Positions 8,986 to 14,072 of a stretch of DNA of 14,072 nt are shown here, one piece after another. The DNA lies in contig CAZMVU010000127.1 of NCBI GenBank assembly GCA_964569295.1, positions 1 through 14,072 on the forward strand. The letters are read 5' to 3'. The notes under the pieces were generated by a model, which was not told the DNA's origin, did no database searches, and worked only from the letters and a program-made list of their open reading frames with translations. Both the position numbers and the translations under genes were made by a program. Numbering within the stretch: the stretch's first letter is position 1; each line of letters starts with the position of its first letter. This DNA comes from CAZMVU01 sp964569295 (GTDB lineage Bacteria; Hydrogenedentota; Hydrogenedentia; Hydrogenedentales; JAGMZX01).

Positions 8986-9597
8986 ATGAAGAAGCTTAGT
9001 TTGCTCGCTGCGATGGTGATTTTCGGTGCCGGAATCGCGACGGCTGCGTCGCTCGCGATCCCCTGGTTTGTAGACAACACAGCTCCGGCTTCCGGACTCC
9101 CGTCTGACGTTAACGGTGTGACGGGCCTTGTCAACCTGAAGAACAATACCGAGTCAACGGTTACGTTGACGATCGCGTACTTCAGTGCTGAAGGTGCGGA
9201 ACTCGGACCGCCGGCTCCGAACAATACGTTCCAACTGCCGCCGCTCTCCGCTGTGGCGTTCCGTCCTGTGGTAGAGGATCCCGCTGCCAACGTTCAGTAC
9301 GACGAAGAGACCGGCGAATGGGAACGCATTGATGGTACTATCGAGGAACAGCGCGGTGGTCAGGAAGGCCCCGTCGGTGTTGCCGTACCGGACCGTCCGC
9401 GTAGCGTGGACGGCCAACCGCTCCCCGGTTCGGACGATGGTCAGGGCAACGAGGTGGTCGATGACAAGAAGAATGGTTCGATCACGATCTCGTGGGAAGG
9501 CGACGATACGGACATTCAGGGTCAGTACACCTGGTTCCAGACGTTCAACAGCGTGACCATGTCGTACGCGCATCTGCTGCCCCCGGGCACGAGTTGA
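8986..9597 (+). CDS. Small secreted acidic protein of unknown function
   Basis: A 203-aa protein with a clear Sec signal peptide (MKKLSLLAAMVIFGAGIATA, cleavage expected after A20). I do not recognise a named family. The mature part has no cysteine and is acidic. Alternating hydrophobic stretches suggest a beta-sandwich: GVTGLVNLKN, TVTLTIAYFS, SAVAFRPV, then NGSITISWEGDD and QGQYTWFQT. It ends in AHLLPPGTS. An acidic, glycine-rich central segment (about 98-160) looks flexible. ATG 8986 sits six or seven bases after a perfect AAGGAGG; the GTG at 8977 overlaps that site and is rejected. GGT and CGT codons are more frequent than in neighbouring genes, consistent with high expression. It has its own promoter, structured leader and terminator. 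A cell-surface or matrix protein is an inference. Confidence 0.85.
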   Translation: MKKLSLLAAMVIFGAGIATAASLAIPWFVDNTAPASGLPSDVNGVTGLVNLKNNTESTVTLTIAYFSAEGAELGPPAPNNTFQLPPLSAVAFRPVVEDPAANVQYDEETGEWERIDGTIEEQRGGQEGPVGVAVPDRPRSVDGQPLPGSDDGQGNEVVDDKKNGSITISWEGDDTDIQGQYTWFQTFNSVTMSYAHLLPPGTS

Positions 9598-9635
9598 TCA
9601 CTATCGTAAGGCATACTTAATCGAGCAATGACGTG

Positions 9636-9674
9636 GGGCGAGAATGTCGGATGACATGCTCGCCCATTTTCTTT
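9636..9674 (+). terminator. Strong intrinsic terminator of the secreted-protein gene
   Basis: GGGCGAG (9636-9642) pairs with CTCGCCC (9659-9665). After one A-G mismatch, ATGTC pairs with GACAT (9644-9648 with 9653-9657) around the loop GGAT. ATTTTCTTT follows directly. The hairpin lies 38 bases after the stop codon and marks the transcript as monocistronic. Confidence 0.85.
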
Positions 9675-9856
9675 CGTCAGGAGCCGGATCCGCCTTGGCG
9701 GTAGCGGCGCTTGCACGGGTGGCGGCTGACCCAAGTGGCACTTGCGCGCGGATCGCTCCAAATTGGCGCAGTTCGCCGCGGGAAATGCAGACAGACGTTG
9801 GGGCCATGCACACAACCTCTCAAGGAAGTGGCGGTAGAGGCGCCGCGGGCGGTCCG

Positions 9857-10582
9857 CTACACCATGTCCGAGAAACGCACGAGAAAATCGCCCCAATTCT
9901 CGACCACATAATCCGCGCGGGTATCGTCGCGGAAGCGGTCGTTGGCGCCGATGAAGAGTGCGCCCCTGCCACCAACGGCCTGCACCCCGGCGATGTCCGT
10001 GGGCTCGAGGTCGCCGAGGTGCAGCAAGGATGCCATGGGCACGCCAAGCGCCTCGGCCGTCCGCTCGAACATGGCCCGCTGCGGCTTGGCCACGCCCACC
10101 TCATCGGAGAAGGTGAGCACCTGAAAACAGCCGGCCAGGCCGTTGCGCTCGATGAGCGGCCGCAGCACGCGCCCCGGGCTGATGGCGGTGTCGGAAATGA
10201 GCCCGACGGGAAACCGTTCGGCCGCTTTGCGTACCGCCTCTTCGGCCCCTTCGAGGAGCGTCGGGGGATGCTCGAGGATGGCCTCGGCGAATTCATTGGC
10301 CAGGCGCACCGCAATCGCCTCGTCAATCGCGATATCGAGTTCACGGCAGGCGATGTCGACGGCGTCGCGCGGGGTCAAGGTGCGTTGCTCGCCGATATGC
10401 ACCTCGTAGAAGATGCGCGGCCACTGCTCGAAGGCGTGGCGGGTCTCATCTTCCGGCGTACCCAGGGCCTTGCGAAACGCCTCGATACGCATTTCCTGGC
10501 GGACCGAGCCGCTGGCGTCCTGAAACAGGGTGAGCCAGAAATCGAATGTCACGGCCTGGGGCCGGGGTTTACTGCTGTGCAT
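9857..10582 (-). CDS. HAD-superfamily hydrolase
   Basis: A 241-aa haloacid dehalogenase-type hydrolase. Motif I is FDFWLTL (13-19): nucleophile D14, but the usual second Asp at +2 is W16. Motif II is SDT (S130), motif III is K166 in VAKPQ, and motif IV is GDLEPTD (G190, D191, D196). A helical cap domain is expected between residues 22 and 108. Phosphatases normally need the +2 Asp as general acid/base, so Trp there suggests altered chemistry or specificity; DxW members are, to my knowledge, a recurring subgroup. The ATG has AAGG six bases upstream. It diverges from the Tat-exported oxidoreductase. The substrate cannot be assigned. Confidence 0.88.
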   Translation of the reverse strand: MHSSKPRPQAVTFDFWLTLFQDASGSVRQEMRIEAFRKALGTPEDETRHAFEQWPRIFYEVHIGEQRTLTPRDAVDIACRELDIAIDEAIAVRLANEFAEAILEHPPTLLEGAEEAVRKAAERFPVGLISDTAISPGRVLRPLIERNGLAGCFQVLTFSDEVGVAKPQRAMFERTAEALGVPMASLLHLGDLEPTDIAGVQAVGGRGALFIGANDRFRDDTRADYVVENWGDFLVRFSDMV

Positions 10583-10802
10583 GATGACCTTCTACTCTGT
10601 GCTTCCGGCGGATGCCCGCGCGGAGGCTAAGGCGGCGTGGAAAACCAGAGGATACAGTCCCGGCACCGCATCCCGCAAGACCGGGAACAGGCTTGCGCAA
10701 ACCTCGCGGTGGTGCTAGGCTTGGCGCATGTGCCGCCCTACATCCGCGGCGGGCCGTGAAGCAGGAGGTCCGCATTACCTCGGCACAGGAGGAACTTTCA
10801 CC
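10583..10802. other. Divergent intergenic region between the HAD and oxidoreductase genes
   Basis: A 220-bp gap that should hold both promoters. TCCCGG and CCGGGA flank a 17-nt loop near 10658-10685, a weak inverted repeat. The only promoter-like match faces the oxidoreductase and is listed separately. Nothing clear was seen for the HAD gene. Confidence 0.4.
10693..10721 (+). promoter_or_regulatory. Possible promoter of the Gfo/Idh/MocA gene
   Basis: TTGCGC (10693-10698), a 17-bp spacer and TAGGCT (10716-10721) preceded by TG form a weak extended -10 promoter. Each hexamer matches three of six consensus bases, and the support is mainly spacing and position. TTGCGCAA at the -35 is itself an 8-nt palindrome. 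Confidence 0.3.
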
Positions 10803-12194
10803 ATGAACCGCCGACAGTTTTTGCAGGCCACCGCCGCCGCCGCACCGCTCATCATCTCCGCGCGCGCCCTCGGGCGTGAAAATGCGCCCGGCGCGAACGA
10901 GACCGTAAATGTGGGTATCATCGGCCTGGGCGGCCGCGCCAAGCAGCTCACCGACTCGAGCTTCAGCGTGCCCGGTATGCGCATCACCGCTATCTGCGAC
11001 TGCTTCAAACCGCGCGTGGACCAGTGGATGAAGGCCATGCCCGACGACCAATCCTGGACACCCTACATCGACTTGCGCGAGATGCTCGAGAAAGAAAACC
11101 TCGACGGCGTCATGATCGAAACCACGACCCATGCCCGCGCTTGGTGTGCCGCACACGCCATGGCCATGGGGATGGACGCCTACATCGAGAAGCCCATGGC
11201 CCTCACCATTGCCGAGGGACGGCAACTCGTCGACATGGCGCGTAAGCACGGCTGCGTCACCCAGGTGGGTACGCAACAGCGCAGCATTCCACTGAACAAC
11301 TGGGCCTGCGACCTCGTACAGCAGGGCGCTATCGGCGAGTTGAAGCTCGTGCTGGCGCCGAACTTCGTGGGCCCGCTGAAGTGGCCCGGCAAGGAAGAGC
11401 AATCCCTGCCCGAGGGCAGCAACGAAGGCTGGTGGGACGTGTGGACCAACCAGGCCGAGATGCGCCCCTACCATAAGGAGTTGCATCATGGATGGTCCAC
11501 ATGGTGGGACTACGACGGCGGTGGCCGCGCCTTCGGTGTGACCGGCTGGGGCGCGCACAGCTACGACCAGGCGCAGCGCGGCCTCGGCACCACCGAGACG
11601 GGCCCCGTCGAAGTGCTGCTCGAAGAACCCGTGCGTCACCAGGCCGCCGGCGCCTTTATCGAACGCGAAATCGCGGACACCGAAACCGGCGTACGCTACT
11701 ACAGCATGGCGAAGAGTGTGGAGGGGCCGCGTGCCCGTGTGCGCATGACCTACAAGAACGGCGTCGAGATGCTGTGCCACCTCGACGGCGATTGGGGCCC
11801 GGGGCTCGGCTGCATCTTCGTCGGCGAGAAGGGCGCCATTGAAGTGAACCGCGACCAAATCAGCGCGGACCCGCCGGAACTGCTCGATGTGCCCGGCCGC
11901 CCCGATGCCATCACCGGCCACCTCGAGGACTACGGCGCCATTGCCGTCGAAGAGAACATCCCCCACCTCGAGAACTGGGTCGAATGCATCAAGACGCGTG
12001 AGCGCTGCCACGCCGACATCGAGTATGGCCAGCGCAGCTCGACCGTGTGCTACCTGGTGAATATCGCCCATGCACTCGGCGAAGTCGGCAAAACGCTCCA
12101 GTGGAACCCGCGCAAGGAACAATTCCGCAACTCCGACGAAGGCAACGCCCTGCTCACGCGGCCCCGGCGCAAAGGTTACGATCTGCCCACGTAA
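10803..12194 (+). CDS. Tat-exported Gfo/Idh/MocA family oxidoreductase
   Basis: A 463-aa NAD(P)-dependent oxidoreductase of the family that acts on sugars, inositols and related polyols. The N-terminus NRRQFLQATAAAAP is a twin-arginine signal, so the folded, cofactor-loaded enzyme is probably exported. The Rossmann fold begins at VNVGIIGLGGRA (35-46). E129-K130-P131 is the catalytic-lysine EKP motif. The C-terminal half carries WDYDGGG and TGWGAHSYDQ, typical of the planctomycete-type branch, and ends in GYDLPT. ATG 10803 follows AGGAGG (10787-10792) with a 10-base spacer; the open GTG extension from 10728 is rejected, since the Tat motif belongs at the N-terminus. The substrate is unknown. 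It diverges from the HAD gene and converges on recJ. Confidence 0.93.
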   Translation: MNRRQFLQATAAAAPLIISARALGRENAPGANETVNVGIIGLGGRAKQLTDSSFSVPGMRITAICDCFKPRVDQWMKAMPDDQSWTPYIDLREMLEKENLDGVMIETTTHARAWCAAHAMAMGMDAYIEKPMALTIAEGRQLVDMARKHGCVTQVGTQQRSIPLNNWACDLVQQGAIGELKLVLAPNFVGPLKWPGKEEQSLPEGSNEGWWDVWTNQAEMRPYHKELHHGWSTWWDYDGGGRAFGVTGWGAHSYDQAQRGLGTTETGPVEVLLEEPVRHQAAGAFIEREIADTETGVRYYSMAKSVEGPRARVRMTYKNGVEMLCHLDGDWGPGLGCIFVGEKGAIEVNRDQISADPPELLDVPGRPDAITGHLEDYGAIAVEENIPHLENWVECIKTRERCHADIEYGQRSSTVCYLVNIAHALGEVGKTLQWNPRKEQFRNSDEGNALLTRPRRKGYDLPT

Positions 12195-12292
12195 CAACGC
12201 GCCCATGCAATACCCGGCTCATGGCGGCTGCCGCACGTCCCCGAGCGCCGCATCTCGCAAGGCGGTTGCCGGGGTGGAATGAGAGCGGTCAA

Positions 12293-13987
12293 TCACTCTC
12301 TGGCCGGTACGATGTCCTTCACCACGAGTTGGATCGTGGTCTCGCCGTTCCAGGTGTTGAACTCGGGGGTGTAGGCGAGATCGATCGTTTCCGGCAGGGT
12401 GCCGGCGGGCCATTGGTCGGCCATGCCGAAGCCGATGGCGTCGAAAACGCGGCCGTTCTGACGCACGGCGAACTTGATGTGCGCTTCCTTCAGAATCCGG
12501 TGTGAGCGTGGCACCACTTCGGCATGGCGGGTGCAAAAGATGGGCGCCGGGTTCATGTGCCCGAGCGGTTCAAGGCGCGCCACGGTGTTCATGAGCGTGG
12601 CGTCCATTTCGGAGAACATCGCCTCCGCGTCGATGGGGAGGTCAGCCAGCAATTCTTCGTCTCCAAGCTGGCGCCGCGCCTCTTCCTCGAAGCGCTCGGT
12701 GAACGCGGGGATATTCTCCGGCACGATGGTGCAGCCCGCCGCCGCCACATGGCCGCCGTATTGCTCGAGCACAGCCGCGCAGGCGCCAAACGCGCCCACC
12801 ATGTCAAACCCGGGAATGCCGCGCGCCGAACCACGCGCCGTGCCGTCCGCCTCGATGCTGATAAGCACCACGGGCCGGTGGTAGCGCGACACAAGGCGCG
12901 AGGCCACGATTCCGTTCACTCCCGCGTGCCACTCGGTGCTCGCCAGGACGATGCTGCGTTGTGCGGACGCGAAGGTCTTATCGAGCAGGGTGCTGATATC
13001 TTCGTAGATGCCGCGTTCGATGGCGCGCCGTTCTTCATTGGCCTTGTGCAGATCGTCGGCAATCCGGGCGGCCTCGGATGCCGATTCCGAAAGCAGCAGG
13101 CGTAACGAGGGCAACCCATCGCCAATGCGGCCGGCGGCATTGAGCCGGGGGCCGATCTGAAACCCGATGTGGTGCGCCTTGAGTGTGCGCAGGTCCAGCC
13201 CAGCCACGCGGGCGAGGGCGGCCAGGCCGGTACGCTGATGCTTGGCCATATGCCGCAGGCCAAGGCCGACGATAACCCGGTTCTCCCCCCGCAGCGGCAC
13301 GATGTCGGCCACGGTGCCCACCGCCGCGATATCGAGGTCGTTCATGGTGCCGTTGAGCGCGTGACAAAGTTTGAAAGCGATACCCGCGCCGCACAGGTGG
13401 TAGGCCGGGTGTTCCGCACCGTCCCGCTTTGGATTCACCACCGCCGCCGCACAGGGCAGGGGGCCGTCGACGGCATGATGGTCCGTCACGATGAGATCCA
13501 CCCCCAGTTCCCGCGCCTTGTCCGCGGCATCGAAGGCACGGATGCCGTTGTCCACGGTGATGATGAGCGTCACCCCGTCGGCGTGGGCTGCCTCGACGCG
13601 CCCGGCACTGAGCCCATAGCCCTCGGTGAGCCGCGCGGGCATGCCGCAGTCCACGGCATGCAGGCCGAACCGGCGCAGTCCCCGCCACGCAATGGCCGCC
13701 GCGGTGATCCCGTCGACATCGTAGTCGCCAAAGATAAGCACCTTTTCATCGCGATCACGCGCCGCGCGGATACGCGCCACAGCCCGGTCCATATCGGTCA
13801 GAGACAGCGGATTGCTGATGTGCTTGATGCCGGGCTTGAGAAAGCGGTGGCCCTCCTCGGGATCATTGATGCCGCGCACACGCAGAAGGTGCGCGGCCAA
13901 TGGCGGCACCCCAAGCGCCTCGGCCAGAGCTTGCGTCGCGGCGCGGTCCTGTTCAGCTACATTCCAGCGGCGTTTCGGTATGTACAT
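12293..13987 (-). CDS. recJ: Single-stranded-DNA-specific exonuclease RecJ
   Basis: A 564-aa RecJ, close to the E. coli length (577 aa). It degrades single-stranded DNA 5' to 3' in recombinational and mismatch repair. The DHH core is intact: GDYDVDG (D88, D90, D92), VDNG (D146), TDHH (D169, H170, H171) and VGTVADIVPL (D228), which form the two-metal site. LCGAGIAFKL (198-207) and GPRLNAAGRIGD (279-290) are typical of the family. The DHHA1 domain carries GGHVAAAG (411-418), and a C-terminal OB-like domain follows. AGGAAG lies only two or three bases before the ATG, closer than usual, but MYIPKRRWNV is a normal RecJ start and no better start is visible. It converges with the oxidoreductase gene across 98 bp. 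Confidence 0.97.
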   Translation of the reverse strand: MYIPKRRWNVAEQDRAATQALAEALGVPPLAAHLLRVRGINDPEEGHRFLKPGIKHISNPLSLTDMDRAVARIRAARDRDEKVLIFGDYDVDGITAAAIAWRGLRRFGLHAVDCGMPARLTEGYGLSAGRVEAAHADGVTLIITVDNGIRAFDAADKARELGVDLIVTDHHAVDGPLPCAAAVVNPKRDGAEHPAYHLCGAGIAFKLCHALNGTMNDLDIAAVGTVADIVPLRGENRVIVGLGLRHMAKHQRTGLAALARVAGLDLRTLKAHHIGFQIGPRLNAAGRIGDGLPSLRLLLSESASEAARIADDLHKANEERRAIERGIYEDISTLLDKTFASAQRSIVLASTEWHAGVNGIVASRLVSRYHRPVVLISIEADGTARGSARGIPGFDMVGAFGACAAVLEQYGGHVAAAGCTIVPENIPAFTERFEEEARRQLGDEELLADLPIDAEAMFSEMDATLMNTVARLEPLGHMNPAPIFCTRHAEVVPRSHRILKEAHIKFAVRQNGRVFDAIGFGMADQWPAGTLPETIDLAYTPEFNTWNGETTIQLVVKDIVPARE

Positions 13988-14072
13988 AACTTCCTGAATC
14001 TTCTTCTATGGGTGCACTTCTTCTACTACCGATGTTTTGGTTCCTTCGGTGCCAGTTGTGAGCAAGCAAAAC
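13988..14072 (-). other. recJ upstream region with a purine-rich direct repeat
   Basis: No gene is visible in these 85 bases. On the - strand the 9-mer TAGAAGAAG occurs twice, at 14017-14025 and 14000-14008, 17 bases apart and close to the recJ start. No convincing promoter was found before the window ends. Confidence 0.4.

Noticed and set aside
12239..12274. CCCCG...CGGGG stem between the oxidoreductase gene and recJ as a bidirectional terminator
   Set aside because: The inner pairing is interrupted by an asymmetric loop and no T run follows on either strand.

Overview
The window looks like a piece of a GC-rich (roughly 60 % by eye) bacterial chromosome from the Planctomycetota / Lentisphaerota / Hydrogenedentota neighbourhood. 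The main reasons are two type II secretion-style prepilins of the DUF1559-like kind (one with a C-terminal H-x10-DG box), a Tat-exported Gfo/Idh/MocA oxidoreductase, and a secreted DUF6807 ('PmoA family') protein. This combination is common in those groups. The exact phylum is an inference. No tRNA, rRNA, CRISPR array, insertion sequence or phage gene is visible.

Layout. Bases 1-152 are a leader. A full prepilin-like gene follows on + (153-1061). A long - strand block then runs from 8446 down to 1094: a saccharopine-dehydrogenase-like oxidoreductase, a secreted DUF6807 protein one base downstream, a truncated prepilin, a secreted glycerophosphodiester phosphodiesterase (GDPD) whose ATG overlaps the prepilin stop (ATGA), then greA behind a 322-bp structured leader, then carB. 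A monocistronic + gene for a small secreted protein of unknown function occupies 8986-9597. A HAD hydrolase (-, 9857-10582) and the Tat-exported oxidoreductase (+, 10803-12194) diverge from a 220-bp gap. recJ (-, 12293-13987) converges on the oxidoreductase.

The core genes (carB for arginine/pyrimidine precursor synthesis, greA for rescue of stalled RNA polymerase, recJ for DNA repair) are ordinary. The accessory part is an exported-protein and catabolic set: the oxidoreductase-DUF6807-prepilin-GDPD cluster is tightly packed and probably cotranscribed.

The most notable region is 8832-9674. The small secreted-protein gene has a TTGACA promoter with an extended -10, a near-perfect dyad across the -10, and a leader of about 119 nt that can fold as a three-way junction ending one base before a perfect Shine-Dalgarno. 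One arm of that fold can alternatively pair with the Shine-Dalgarno. The gene uses more GGT/CGT codons than its neighbours and ends in a strong intrinsic terminator. It looks like a strongly expressed, regulated cassette for an uncharacterised exported protein. A second structured leader lies ahead of greA. All RNA pairings were found by eye and have no covariation support yet.
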